Shown here: positions 11,050-23,480 of the stretch, piece by piece
Layout: each line of letters begins with the position of its first letter
Position numbering within the stretch: position 1 is the first letter of the stretch
Assembly (NCBI GenBank): GCA_029721515.1
Contig: CM056569.1
Coordinates: 19,562,007-19,626,006, forward strand
Origin: Synanceia verrucosa
Lineage: Eukaryota; Chordata; Actinopteri; Perciformes; Synanceiidae
Length of the DNA: 64,000 nt
Direction: 5' to 3'
Notes under the pieces: model-generated
What the model was told of the DNA's origin: nothing
What the model saw: only the letters and a program-made list of their open reading frames with translations
The model's database searches: none
Position numbers and translations under genes: made by a program

Positions 11050-11853
11050 GGTAACGTAAATATAGGCTAACGTTCATTTACATTACTTTAACTGAAGCAG
11101 CCGGACAGATAAGAGTATGTCAGCCTCTCATCTGCTAACTGGTAGCCCCTAAACAATCCCAGTCAAGTAAAGAAACTACCAGAAGGCTACAGCTACAGCC
11201 AGTGGCTAAGGAAGCCGCTGGTGGCAGCCCTCGTAGGTTAGACGAACACATTATTATCACAAGAAAACAATCTTTGTTATGTGGAGATAACGAAATGTTT
11301 AAGTTGTTATCACGAGAAAACAACCTATGTTATAGCAAGATAATTTAATAAGTAGTTATCACGACAAAACAATCTTTGTTATATGGAGATAACGAAATAA
11401 TTAAGTCATTATCACAAGTAAACAACCTATGTTATATCGAGATAATTTAATAAGTAGTTATCATGAGAAAACAATCTTTATTATATGGCGATAACAACGT
11501 AATAAGTCGTTATCATGAGATAACAGTGCATAAAAAAAAAATCTAAATCCATGGCTGTTCTCGGCTTCCGTAGAAATCAGAGGCAGCGGTTGGTATCAGA
11601 ATGAACTGTTGGCCTCATTCATGCAGGGATCACTTTGATGAGCTGGGTTACAAAAATGGAAAGCATTAAAGTGAAAGTGAGTTTGAAGCTGCTATGTGTG
11701 AAACTTGACCACTGGCTGCTAGTGGTGACAGCGTGAGAACAGATGTCACAAAGAAAGAGGAAGTTGCTTGGAGGGGGAGGATGAGGCTAAAAAAGGAGAG
11801 CAGTTTTAAGCAAAGATGCCTAATCTCAGCAACATGTTGTATTCAGTACTCAC

Positions 11854-12983
11854 CCCTTGCAGACAACTTCTTGGTGTTGATTATTTTGGCAGCATATTCC
11901 TGTCCTGTGGAAATTTTCATGCACCGTCTCACCACAGAGAACGCACCCCTGCAGAGGAGTCAGGGATTAGAGTCAGTTCCCAAAACATAATTTAATACAT
12001 GAATCATTCCATTTGTATTTTGGTCAGGCTTCTTACGTTTTATTACTGTTTTTTTAGGTTTTATTTGTAGTGTTTGACCTGAAACGTAGAGGTCAAAGGT
12101 CAAAAGTATGAGTCACTTCTCCAAGGCCAACTAAAAGTTTAACTCGACTGTTTTTAGATTTGCATGAAGCACCATATGGTGCAGCGCTCCCAATTTTATT
12201 ATATGCACTGTCATACAATGCAATAAAGGCTAAGGGAAGCAGTATTGCTGTAAGTCTCAATATGTTTTTGTGTGTGTATGCTTTTTGTTTGTACCACTGA
12301 GGAATTTCGTCCATTAGCATTTTGGAAAAAAAAAGGTGGAAACTGGAAACTACACAGGCAACGACTTTATTGCTGACCTGCGCTGACACCAACGCCGAAT
12401 TCCATCCACATTTCTACTTGTTTAAACATGCCTGGCAAAGTGGCCAGAGGAGCATACCTTTTGAAACATGGTTTGAGGTTAATAGCACATTATTTATAAC
12501 ACTGTTCGATTCGGCATGACTTTTACAGAAAAATACACTTTTTTTAATCGTTAACCCTGTCATTACCAAGACAACATTCCTGCACAATAAAAGCTGAAGG
12601 GCGTGATCGTGCAGGGAATATCAACTCAAAAAGTTGACATTAACACGAAGGACATGATATGTGAAATATTTAATCTGATATGTTAGGGTTAAGTGCAACT
12701 TGAATGTTTTTTTTTCTACGCTCGCGCTTTGAATTTTTAAGTAAATCGAAGGAAATGTGAATGGAAGTTTGCGTGACTTCCAACTGAACCTATCAAGGTA
12801 GGAACAGGTAACGTTGAGGCGCAGGTCTGTCGTGAAAGTTTCGGTGAATCCAAACACAGAGAAGCGCGGACGACATGTATTCACTTCTCAACTTAAACGC
12901 GTTTAAATACAGAGAACTTACTTGCCCAGCTCCTCGTACAGCTGGTACTCATCGGTGAACCTGGTGCAGGTCGTTGAAGCCAT
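11854..12983 (-). CDS. camk2d: CaMKII delta-type kinase, exons 1 and 2 (5' end of gene)
   Basis: Calcium/calmodulin-dependent protein kinase II is a multimeric Ser/Thr kinase. Exon 1 (12983-12922) starts at the ATG and encodes MASTTCTRFTDEYQLYEELG plus two bases of the next codon. Exon 2 (11948-11854, 95 nt) completes the Lys and encodes GAFSVVRRCMKISTGQEY and AAKIINTKKLSAR plus one base. The junctions are canonical: donors GTAAGT and GTGAGT, acceptor CTGCAG. The glycine loop (GKGAFS) and the ATP-binding lysine of AAKII are visible. The kinase body, autoinhibitory segment and hub domain must lie left of the window. MAS at the start and CMKIxTGQEY favour delta; YQLYEE is beta-like, so camk2b is the alternative. 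No frameshift is seen; this looks like a live host gene. Confidence 0.85.
11949..12921 (-). other. camk2d: camk2 intron 1
   Basis: Intron between the two coding exons, about 1 kb. No transposon or RNA gene was recognised inside it, in contrast to the repeat-filled sequence beyond exon 2. Confidence 0.7.
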
Positions 12984-13290
12984 GTTAAGGTGAGCAACTG
13001 GGAAAAAAACTTGGGGAACTGAATGCCTCAGCCGATTTAAACACTCCGCCAACCCGTCCTCTCTGGCTCCAGAAGTAACAATTGTCGCGTTTGGGCGGAA
13101 AAAATAAAAGCAAACGTAAGAAATGATTTAAATGACTCCTGAAAGAGGTGAAGGTCGGTGTCGCTCCTCTTGTCTCCTCTCACAGAGGTCGGTTCCTCTT
13201 GGAGCTGACAGGACCGTCGCGAACTGCTGTTGTGTTTCCACTTTGATGAGTCGACGGTCAGGACGGCCTTAATATAGACTCTGTCATCCG
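12984..13290 (-). promoter_or_regulatory. Likely camk2 5' leader and core promoter region
   Basis: Minus-strand sequence upstream of the camk2 ATG. A TATA-like TATATTAAGG lies at about 13267-13276 on the minus strand, roughly 290 bp before the start codon, and the stretch is more GC-rich than the AT-rich DNA to its right. Assignment as promoter is inference from position. Confidence 0.3.
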
Positions 13291-13299
13291 GTGGGGCCC

Positions 13300-14390
13300 T
13301 TTCAAAATAAAACCAAAAATGAACACGTCTTAATTGTCTTGTTCTGATGTAAAATAATTGTTTAAACACGTATTTGTTGCTTTTGTAATTGATGAACAAC
13401 AAAATTCAAATTGAAATAATACCCTCACAAGAACATATAGCAGTACAGGGAAAAATAACAACAATGAGAAAAATAAATAAAAATAAAGACGCAGGATAAA
13501 CACCAATTTACCAAGTAAGGTATAGTGATAATAAAATAAAATAAAATTTATACAGACACAAGACTTGAGACAGCATATACTACTCATAATAAAAGTTAAG
13601 ATGTATTATAAAGGAAAACCTGAATTTTTTTTCTTGTTCTTGTAAAGCTTTTTGCAAAGTTGCCATCACCTAAAGTACACACATTGTGGTTGTTAAATGA
13701 AATTATAGGAATAATATTTTTCCACAGAAAAGTATCAGGAGGACTATTAAAAACATAGTTTAATGCTGGATTTGGTCTTTCTCTCGGGTCTTTTTTTGTG
13801 TCAACATTACAGGCTAAGTGTACACTATGTATCATTGGGAAACACAAGTTTCAATACTTCTGTACATTTTTATCATATATCATAGACGGCAATTGTTCAA
13901 GATTTCTAAAGTGAAAAAAACTTAAAAACACATGCCCTCTATATTTCTTACATCATTTTTTTACACCTTACAGGCTGGAAAAATGATTAAAGTCATTTTA
14001 AAAAAGAAGAGCGATATGTAATACAGTTATGTAAAAACATTTAAACCCCCTTTTTATGTTAGTCTTATCTAGTGTAAGTATCTTATCTTAAATGTATTTA
14101 TTCAACTTAATTTTTAATCATGTCATTTATCTGAAAGTTGGCTGCTGAATAGATTATTTAAAGTGGAAAACTAATCTTTACTTTATTTTGGAGGTGAATG
14201 ACTTAACATCCGGATTGTTCTTGGTTTGAGGTGTTTGGCTTTATAAAACTCAATGTGACGTGAACGCTTCCTTGTTGAAAAAGCCACACCAGAGCTCCAT
14301 CTGGAGGCAGCAGGGCTGATCAACTGGCACATACCTGGGAATGAGGAAAACCCACAAACACACTGCCGGTGTCGGTGTCACTGAAGTGAT

Positions 14391-14421
<31 letters not shown>

Positions 14422-15870
14422 GTTAAACATATCTAATTAATTAACGTTCTAGTTTGAGTCCAGACTTACTTTGTGAGTGAGAATATCCACTGGTAACAAT
14501 AATGTAATTTCAGTCTACATTAGTCCACAATCTGGGCTTCAGAAACATGATAATATACAATTTAAAAAAAAAACAAAACATGAAGGGCATTTTTGAAACC
14601 AGAGACATAGTTTTCTCACAAAAAATGGGCCTAACCAATGAGTGTTGATACAAATGTTAAATTTCATATTTTTATTGTATATATTTTTTGCACGCTGCCT
14701 TTAAATTACCTTATTTGCCTTTGAGCTGCCTTTTCTATTTTATTTCTATTCTTTCTATTTTGTGATGTTTTTCTATTCTTGTCTATTCTATTATATGTTT
14801 TTCTGTTTATCTAATTTACACTTGAAATTGTTGCTATTCATTGTGGATTGCAACATTTTCAAAAAAATATCCAGATATAATTATTGAAAAAAACATATAC
14901 ATGCTACAACTAATATCCTAAATCTTAAAATATATTGCAAAATATATATCTTAAACATTGCAAATAGTGTGCACGTATGCAGAAGCGTCCATTCATGTGC
15001 AAATAAACTGTGCAAATAGATGTCTCCTCCTACTCAGTCTTCCCATGTTAGATTATGGTCTGGCAGCACTCTGTATTCCTCTGCTGACAGAACAAGCATA
15101 AACTGTCAAGTTTTAACGTGTATGATGAAATTTAGCACGGCATAGTTTGAATTTTCTCCTCCTCAGTAGATAGTTGTTTGCTCAGTTGTTACAGAGATAA
15201 CTCCATGTTCTGAGAAAGCTGAAAATATTTTTTTTTTAAATAAAAATTGAAAGACAGCTCTACAAAGGTCCTGAAAACAAATGGACAGTCACAGTTTGAC
15301 ATGTCTTGCATTATTTCCCGTATAAAAACAGTATATACTAACTGATGAAACAGTACACTACACACAGAAATATTTATAGTAAAACATAAAAGAACTGTGA
15401 CTAACAAGTTGTCACGTTACATTATTATATTATATATTGTCAGTGCGAATGACGCAGTTTACTGTTGTATCTGTAGTGCTAGACTAATCGTAACTTTTTG
15501 TGAAAAATTTAAAGTACACTATTGTATTGTATTTTTTAATTTAATATTTAATATTTTTAATGCAAAATCTTGATTTGAAAAGTAACTTATAACTTAACTG
15601 ACTTCCCCATCCACTTGTCAAACTGCTGCTCTGCTAATGACATCTTTTATAGCTGACGTGTACGTTGATGGCTGGTTTCCCCCTCACTGGCTACAGTACG
15701 TATTCCGGTCAGAGAACAGTTGCGACTTCCGTAGAGAATGACAGGTTTATTGAAGTTCGAGCATCAAAGAATCTACATGTGATAGAAAGTGTGTGACAGA
15801 GTGTGGGTTCTGTAAAACAAATATACAGAAGTAGTAATTAGAAGTCATCCAACTGAATTCCACATTATAC
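13300..15870. other. AT-rich intergenic DNA
   Basis: No gene or complete transposon recognised. A (CA)n microsatellite lies at about 14389-14416; the rest is A/T-rich with homopolymer runs and short random frames. Confidence 0.6.
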
Positions 15871-16393
15871 CAAGAAATGCACAGAACACATAGCTGTAGC
15901 ACAAGTAAGGAGAATCTGCACAACACAAATCACACACTAGATAAACAAATGCACATCTATGTGCAGACTTCCGAAGCAATAAAGCGCAGTAGCATTGAAT
16001 ATACACATAATGCATTTTGCATTATGTGCATGCATGCAGGTGCGTGGGTACATCACCGGCGTGACATCACTGGATCCAGCGGGGAGTTTTCCACACCTTT
16101 GCTTCACAGTTTTGTACACTTTGGCTTCATTATCCAATTAATATTGTGTTTTTCAAAACAGTAAGTACAGAACCCTGAATGATTAGTTTGTTGTTCAAAG
16201 CAGATTTCAATTTAATCAGTCATTTGAGTAAATTAAAGCAAGTATGAGTAAGTATGATTGATGTTATGCTTGCTGATCAAATCTGATGAGTTGGTATCCC
16301 GTGTCATCCTCTTTGTTAAAAATGCCTTCATCATTTGGGCCATTACTTGCAAAATAATCCATTCACCTGCCAAATCTGTGAAACATACACATG
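15871..16393. other. Spacer before the Tc1 element
   Basis: Nothing recognisable; open frames on both strands lack known motifs. Confidence 0.5.
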
Positions 16394-18368
16394 CACTCAC
16401 AGGCCACTACACCTGCTACACCTGTGACAGGGATCCATGGCTGGGAACCCAAATGCACGACTCACAGACAGATTGACAGTTCTCACAAAAGGTTTTATTG
16501 ATATTCGCAGAGTAGTTGAGCATGGAGTTCCAGCGGGGAGGTGGAGGACGGCCACATGCCTCCAGGCAGGCGGAGACGCGCACCTGGGAATCCCCACACT
16601 CACTACACTTGACCAATAACGGGGAACAAACAAAAAAAAAAAAAACCCCTCTCAAAGCTGAGAGGGAAAAAGCATTTAACTTTACCTAGAACTGAAAAAA
16701 AACAAAACTAACTCAAAGGCTACAAAAGTTACCGCTAACAGAAATTATCAAAGGGAAAAAAGGGGAAAGAGAGCTACGGGGATCTAGGGGGAGATAAACT
16801 AAGAATAAACTCAAAACACACCTACAACTCTACTCTAGAGGAGAGAATCAACTAAATAACACAATATAAGAAACTAACGGAAAACAAGGACATTAGGATC
16901 TACTCAAATGAGGATTCTTCTAGAAAAACTAAAAGGACACGTGGCGCTAAACAGAAACCAGGAAGTGAGGGAAAACAACTGGAATCTACTCGCTAGGAGG
17001 ATTCTTCTAGTAACAAAAAGAGTGCTCTAAGACTATCAAAATTACAACGGAAACTTACCACTAGGAAGATCAGGAGGCTGGAAACCGAAGGAAGCAAACT
17101 CTGGAGAATAGGGAGTGACAAACACAAGAGACATGACAATCACGCAACGAGACACGGGAGACGAGACTATTTATACAAGAGGTAATGGGGACCAATTAGG
17201 GCGGGGCCAGACAATCACCAGACGCGGGAAACATGGGGGAAGTGTGAAGCTGAAACGAGAGGGAAGACACAGTTACTTCAAAATAAAACATGAAATGACA
17301 ATACAACATGCAAGCACGAGACAAAAATGGATAACTTAACCAAACCAGACAGACGGATCATGACAAGCTGCTCATTAATGCGAATATCTACTCAGCCAGT
17401 CACATGGCTGCAACTCAACGCATTCAGTCATGTAGACGTGGTCAAGACAACTTGCTGAAGTTCAAACTGAGCATCAGGGATGAGGAAGAAAGAGGATTTA
17501 AGTTACTTTGAATGTGGCATGGTTGTTGGTGCCAGACGGGCTGGTCTGAGTATTTCAGAAACTGTTGATCTACTTGGCTTTTCACTACAACCATCTCTAG
17601 GCTTTACAGAGAATGGTCCAGAAAAAAGGAAATATCCTGTGAGAAAGATGCCTTGTTGATGTGAGAGGTCACAGGAGAATGGACAGACTGATGGAGATGA
17701 TAGAAAGGCAACAGGAACTGAAATAACTACTGGTTCAACCAATGAATGCAGGTTATCATGTGTGAAGAACAACACTGGAGTCACCACAAGTGGACAACAG
17801 AAGATGGAGAAATGTTGGCTGGTCTGACCAGTCTCCATTTCAGCTGAACATTCACATGGTAGATGGTCACCATGAAACACCATGAAAGCATGGATCCATC
17901 CTGCCTTGTATCAGGGGTTCAGCCTGCTGCTGCTGGTCTAATGCTGAGGGAGATTTTCTTTAGTACCAACTGAGCATGGTTTAAACCCTGCAGCCTACCT
18001 GAGTATTGTTGCCGATCATGTCCATCCCTTTAATGACCACAGTGGACCATTTTCGTGCAGGATAGTGCTCCATGTCACAAAGGTCAGATCATCTCAAACT
18101 GGTTTCTAGAACATGACAGTGAGTTCACTGGACTCCAATGGTCTCCATAGTCACCACATCTCAATCCAGAACCTTTAGGGTGTGGAGGAACGGAGATTCT
18201 CATCATAGATGAGCAGCAGCTGAGTGATGCTATCATGTTAATATGGAGCAAAATCTGTGAGGAATGTTTCCAACGCCTTGTTGAAAGTCTGACACCAAGA
18301 ATTAAGGCAGTTCTGAAGGAAAAAGGGAGTCCAACCCAAGGTCTACCTAATAAAGTGGCCAGTGAGTA
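16394..18368 (+). mobile_element. Tc1/mariner-type element, dead, split by a solo LTR
   Basis: The left terminus CACTCACAGGCCACT and the right terminus AATAAAGTGGCCAGTGAGT are inverted. The body after the LTR (17366-18368) is the widespread fish Tc1 relic containing GGCATGGTTGTTGGTGCCAG, AACATGACAGTGAGTTCACT and the closing ACCTAATAAAGTGGCC. The transposase frame is broken by many indels and stops, so no DDE core can be read. The solo LTR at 16425-17365 sits between ACACCTG and GCTGCTCATTAATGC, which are adjacent in intact relatives. Confidence 0.8.
16425..17365 (-). mobile_element. Solo LTR inserted in the Tc1 element
   Basis: Read on the minus strand it begins TGTCATGATCC and ends CCCTGTCA. 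A TATA box lies in TTGTATAAATAGTC (about 17164-17182) and an AATAAA signal at about 16493-16498, in the order U3-R-U5 for minus orientation. The flanking pentamers ACCTG (16420-16424) and AGCTG (17366-17370) differ at one base, consistent with a 5-bp duplication. No internal retroelement genes remain. Confidence 0.65.
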
Positions 18369-19965
18369 TTCAATAAATATCTTTGACATGGACTGTGTCC
18401 AAGGGCAATTTTAACTGAACTACTGCAAGACAAATAATATAATTTACTGCAAACAGAAATGTTATATCCTGTTTCAGTGTAAACAGTATCACAGCCTATG
18501 GTATTGACTTTTCCAAGTAAACTTAGACCTACTTTTGAAATGTAAACAGCTCAGTGTGGTGAGATGTGTACAAAACTGACATTCTGCTACACAACAAGCA
18601 GTTAGTGTCAACAGAAAGTAGCACAAAATAGATTTGCATAGAAAAAACAGAAACAGAATTATATTGTAATTCTCTATTTTATTCTCATTATTGATAAAAA
18701 GATTTTTCCTCTGATCAGACAGTTATTTGTATACACAGGACAAACCTTCCTTCCAGACAACTGTTTAACATAAAGTTGAGAGGCAAATGTCATGTCCTTA
18801 TGTGTGTCTGTAACTTCAACCCAGCTGGTCTCTCAGATGCCCCATCCACACCCTCCTCAGAGATTTATTCCAAATTCACATGTTGAATGTTGTCTCTCCC
18901 CATTTCCCTGCTGATCAAAGACATCCAGCCCTCACATATTGTTTAGCTTGCTGTTTCCTGGTGTCTATAATGCTGACCAGAGAATCACTCTGGTCAGAGA
19001 GAATTCTACAGGCTTGCTGTGATCTTCTTTCTCCACTGCGCAGTGAATAAAACTCACTTGAACCAGCCAAAAAATTGGACCTAAAGGATTTTTTTTTCCT
19101 TCCACACAGAATTGAGATCAATAAATTGAGACAAATTTACTGACACAAAAACCAGGTTTAAAAGTATGAATATGATTTTTAGGGTGAGATTCCACCTTCT
19201 GTACTTCCAGTTTAAATGGTAGGATTGTTGAAAAGATTGAGGAAAACTGAAAAATGCACACACTCAGAGAACTTATGTATCCCAATTAAAACAAAAAAAA
19301 CCTCATAAAATCCAAAATGTCCCTGATACAGAAGCAGTTCAAAAATGTCATTAGAGCCTGATCAGGTTCACCTTGCACACCTACTGTTAACTGGATCTGC
19401 ATTAATCCCCATTTATCCCATAATCTGATCTAATCCAGCAGTGAGGAAGTGCTTTTCCTGTCCAGTGAGTGTTGACCATGAACATTAGTAGCTCTTCATG
19501 AGCGAGATGGAGAGATGATCACCTCTCATTCAGATGCTCATTACAGCATCTCATCAAGGAAAGAATGATGGATGGATGCCGTCACCATGACGATGAGCTG
19601 TTTATAGAAGGGGTAGGATTTAGTCCAAAGCATGACTTCTCCTTCCCTTTGCTGCCCTCCTGTGACAAGATGTTATCATGACGTCACAGAGTATATTTTT
19701 ATATAGAACAGAATATTTTTTTTAATCTCCCATTGCAGGAAATTCACCCTCCACAGCAGCATAGACAAGTTACAGAAATAAAAAAAACAATAAACAACAG
19801 CAATGACATAATATAATGAGTAATAATAATAGAATAAATATTTACAATATTTACTAAATAAAAAGGAAGAAAAATATATTTTTGATTGCAAATGAAACTG
19901 TTAATTAAACACAGTTATCAGATGAATAAAATGTATTTTTGCCATGTGTTATGTGGATGTGACCT
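18369..19965. other. Intergenic DNA with a possible LINE-tail-like repeat
   Basis: No gene recognised. The stretch 19720-19895 (CTCCCATTGCAGGAAATTCA, then an A-rich segment) resembles 46690-46880, so it is probably a dispersed repeat. Confidence 0.45.
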
Positions 19966-19969
19966 GTAG

Positions 19970-20064
19970 ATCCCACACAGACACGGGGAGAACATGCAAA
20001 CTCCACACAGGGCCGAGAATCAAACCTGGGACCTTCTTGCTGTGAGGCAACAGTGCCGCCCGAG
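19970..20064 (-). mobile_element. Mermaid/DANA-type SINE head, truncated
   Basis: On the minus strand: GGCGGCACTGTTGCCTCACA, the GCAAGAAGGTCCCAGG segment, a B-box-like GGTTTGATTCTCGG, then CTGTGTGGAGTTTGCATGTT and the following bases, where it stops. It keeps the tRNA-like head that the 10404 copy partly lacks, but has lost the 3' two thirds. Confidence 0.65.
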
Positions 20065-21598
20065 ATGAATATGTTGTACATTATTAATTCTTTCAAGGCA
20101 GTAGGTATTCAAAACTTACCATTCCTTGACATAAAAACAGCCTAAATGACAACTAAATCTAAATCTAAAGTAACTTTGAGGAAACAACTGCCGAATACTG
20201 CAGTAGCCAATGAGAAAGCTGGAAAAGAAACAAAGACCTGCCCCCAACGGGCACTGTAAACAAAGCCTTCAGCCAGGGATCATTTTAATAATGTAAGACA
20301 CAGAATAAACAGGTAATAACGGTATCTGACAATTTATTTGATACATCAATGTTCTTATTTTCTTATAGTGTTTTTTAAGAACACTAAGATAAGGTGTTTC
20401 TATCTAGAAGACAATTTCACACCATGATTAGAAACTACCCAATGTAACTGGTTTTAACCATATTCTGTTGTATGCACTGTATTTTTGCACGTGCGTTGAG
20501 TATGTAAGTTTGTATTATATGGTACTCATCAATCATACAAATGTATATGCTTATATGCATATATATTTGTTTTGTATTTGTGTGTAAAGTCCTCTCAGTG
20601 TCATTGAAAATGAGGTAAGTCCTCTGATGAGCTCTGGAGAATAAATGAAGATTGAATGAATCAGTGAAAAGTAGATTAAGTAGAAAAAAAGTAGACAAAT
20701 AAATGTACCAAAAATAAGTAAGTAACAAGATAAATAAGCAAAAATAAAACAACAGTATCTTAGAAAAAAATATGTACGGGAGTGACAAGTACTATATATA
20801 CAAATAAGCAGTGTAAAATGTCTAAATAAGCAACAGATGGAAAACTATTTCAGCAAACATACAAGATAAAATAACAAACTAGACCAACTACTGCAATAAA
20901 GTTAAAGGAGTATTACACATGTTGAGAGGGAAAAACAGTGATGCTGCATATTAGTAAATTATTGGACAGTGAGAGAGATTTTGCACTCCGTTTCCCCCTG
21001 TTGCACAACAATGAATTAAGTGCTAACTTGTCTTATCTTTTCAAACATTGATTTTGGTTTTTGGGAACATTTTTAAGAGCAGAGCTTCAAACAAATCACG
21101 AAGAAAATCTTGGGCACTGCTGTGTAAAGTTGAACTCAAAAGGCACCCGTAAAACAAAATGACTTATGCACATTTCTGCAAATCATCACAGACACATAAC
21201 ATTCATCATGTCTTGCTGTTACATTATAAAGTTGTAAATGTGATATCCTAGAGCAGTGTTTCTCAACTCTCTAAAGTAATTGCAAAAATATTTTAACTTT
21301 TCAACCCACGGTTATACTATAAATAACATTATTCTTTTGATTACAAAATAATTGTGGTGTGGTTACAATATGTGACATGTATGAATGTATAGGATGAAAG
21401 TGCTGTGCTATGCATGGTCAAAAATCTTGCTCATTGCAGGTGGTATACATTAACTGTCCCACCAGAGAAAACAGGGCTGGTTTTGCTACCATAACATGAA
21501 ATATTTCTTTGGAAATGTGTCTTACATTAATGATCCAGGCTTTACTGAAACAGAATATATTAAAGCACACATGTAGACAACAATGAATGAACAGTTAC
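20065..21598. other. Intergenic AT-rich DNA
   Basis: I see no gene, RNA or clear transposon. If the decayed gene at 21599-23480 once had further 3' exons they would lie here, but I could not identify any. Confidence 0.4.
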
Positions 21599-23480
21599 CT
21601 CTTGTAAGATCTGCAGATGTTTGGCTAGTTTCTGGCCAGTGACACCCCCCTTTTTCTGGAAAACTGATGTCAGCTGAGGCTGAAGACTGTCCAACCGTGC
21701 CATGAAGGTCATCTCAAGTGGATGTGTTGTAATTCGCTGAAATTCAGCATTTATCTGTTGCACATAAAAAAAGTGGCAGAAGACAAAGAACACTGCACAG
21801 TTATTTACTCAGTGGTGATTCTTGTAATACACATAGTGAAATCATAACACATAGTGGAAATGCACAATGAACAGAAGCACACTGGATGGAGCAAACATGT
21901 ACTTACCTCATTAATATGGAAAAGTGCAGGCCACCACACTTTCATCCCTCCAGCACCTGGACTTCCATGCACCACTTTCTTCAGTAGGAGAAAGTTTTAG
22001 ACATCTTCTCTCTTACATCTGATGCCGTTTCTTTGTCTGACATCAGTCAAAAGTTCAACTTGCAAGTTTTCCAGACCGTCATCTGTTTCACCAGTGGGGT
22101 GTTGACCTCTGCCTTTTTAGCTTTCTTTACATTTTTGGCTGGGAAGCATTCATCTCTTGATTTATTTTTCAATGCATTAACAGTCACTTCAGGACATCCA
22201 ATGTTCCGCATCTTTGTCCGGTAATTAGCCATTTTGTATTTCAGCTAATCATCCAGCTGTAGTATCCAGTGGCAGACAAATCTTGCAAACGGAATTTTTT
22301 TGATGAGCGCCCCTGCTACATCATCTATCTGGTGATTTTGTGGATATGCTGTATACTGGAAAATTTCCTCAGCCAGTTTGTCTAGGATGTCGAAGCCCTG
22401 GTGGAATCTTCAGACTTGTGCCAGTTTCTCTGAATATCTCATTTCCCAGCTGAAGCTGAACCTCCACATCATATGGAAAGCGAGGAATGGTGAAGTCATG
22501 GGGCCATGCACACGTTCTCGGCTCACTGTCTGAATGGGACAGACTGACGGTGGTGTCGGAGTCAGATGAAAACAATAAGGACACACTCTGAGGTGTGTGA
22601 ATGCTTGATGGGCTTGCAGAGGAGCCAGCAGTGCTTGAAGAGTTCAGCCTTGAAATGGGATTCATATACAAACAATTTTGCATGTACACAAGCTTAATTG
22701 TTCCTCTGTCTTGAATGTCTTGCACTGATGTAATGTTCATGAACTCATTATTGAAATCAGGATCCATGAATTGAATGCGAGAGTCTCTTTCAATTCTAAA
22801 TGCATCACAAATTGTTTTGTGCAAGTCCATTAAAGTCTTTGGCTTTCCTGAGTGGAGATCAAGTCTTCTGTAGTCATCCTCTCCTAAGATGACTCTCAGC
22901 TTCATGGGCTCTGCCATTCTTCAATCTAAATATGAAAGAGAAAAATGACAAATATTAAAAAATGAATAAACAGAAGAACACATAAGCACAACATCTAGTG
23001 TGATCTGACCTTGTATATGTATGAATCTTTTAAGTGTCACGGCGGCCTCCAATCCTGTAATCTGCCAAGGGGTACTGGTCCACGAGGGCATCAAGTTGAA
23101 TGAGGGAGAATTGAGAGGTTGGACACAACTCAAATGCCCTAAAATGCTCCATGTACCAAGCGCCAAACTCTTTGACGATGAAACTCAATTTTCCCCCCAA
23201 AACAACTAACTGGACAACTTCTGCAAAGTCTGGCAAGCCACCATTAGACCCACAAACAACCATGCCCTCTCTGTATGTTACTCCATTGACAGATGCAGTC
23301 TTAGCCAGCTGAATGTGTGCAATATCAGGGTATTTTAGTTTCAAAACTTTCTGTACATCCTGATGCAAAACATCAACAGAGACAGTGGAGACAGCTGAGA
23401 CAATCAAGCTGCATTTTTTGCTTGTGTTTGACTCGACAAGTAATATGCCATCATGAACTGATGTTTCATTGCCAGGGATA
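21599..23480 (-). pseudogene. Decayed multi-exon gene, PB1-like/SAMD3-like fish family
   Basis: Three minus-strand exons can be followed. E1 (about 23480-23010) encodes a conserved C-terminal block with YREGMVVCG, YMEHFRAFEL and VDQYPLADYRIGG. E2 (22925-21907) opens near MAEPMKLRVILGEDD, an N-terminal PB1-like domain, followed by a Ser-rich linker and FDILDKLAEEIFQYTAYP and KMANYRTKMRNIGCPEV segments. E3 (21754-21599) encodes INAEFQRITTHPLE. Splice signals are canonical. E1 has a frameshift near its end; E2 has one just after IPPGLR and at least two more before its donor. Retained introns argue against retroposition. I recall a multi-copy fish family often labelled SAMD3-like; molecular function unknown. 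Non-functional as read. Confidence 0.6.

Larger units (their letters stand above)
10217..11562. mobile_element. Foldback DNA element with nested SINE and LINE tail
   Basis: The ends GAGAACAGCCATGG (10217 onward) and CCATGGCTGTTCTC (ending 11562) are perfect inverted repeats. Both are followed inward by an A/T run and a GATAACGACTTATT-like segment. Arrays of about 50-bp units with GTTATC/GATAAC half-palindromes fill both arms (10258-10395 and 11237-11530). A second inverted pair lies inside: 10720-10815 against 11117-11235, with GGGGCTACCAGTTAGCAGATG shared. The SINE at 10404-10684 interrupts the left arm and the LINE tail at 10822-11049 fills the centre. No coding sequence belongs to the element. 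Confidence 0.65.

Noticed and set aside
12322..12519. Small frame in camk2 intron 1
   Set aside because: No motif, inside an intron and on the opposite strand; typical chance frame.
22033..22232. Overlapping frames on both strands
   Set aside because: The minus frame is part of the decayed PB1-like gene; the plus frame is its shadow.
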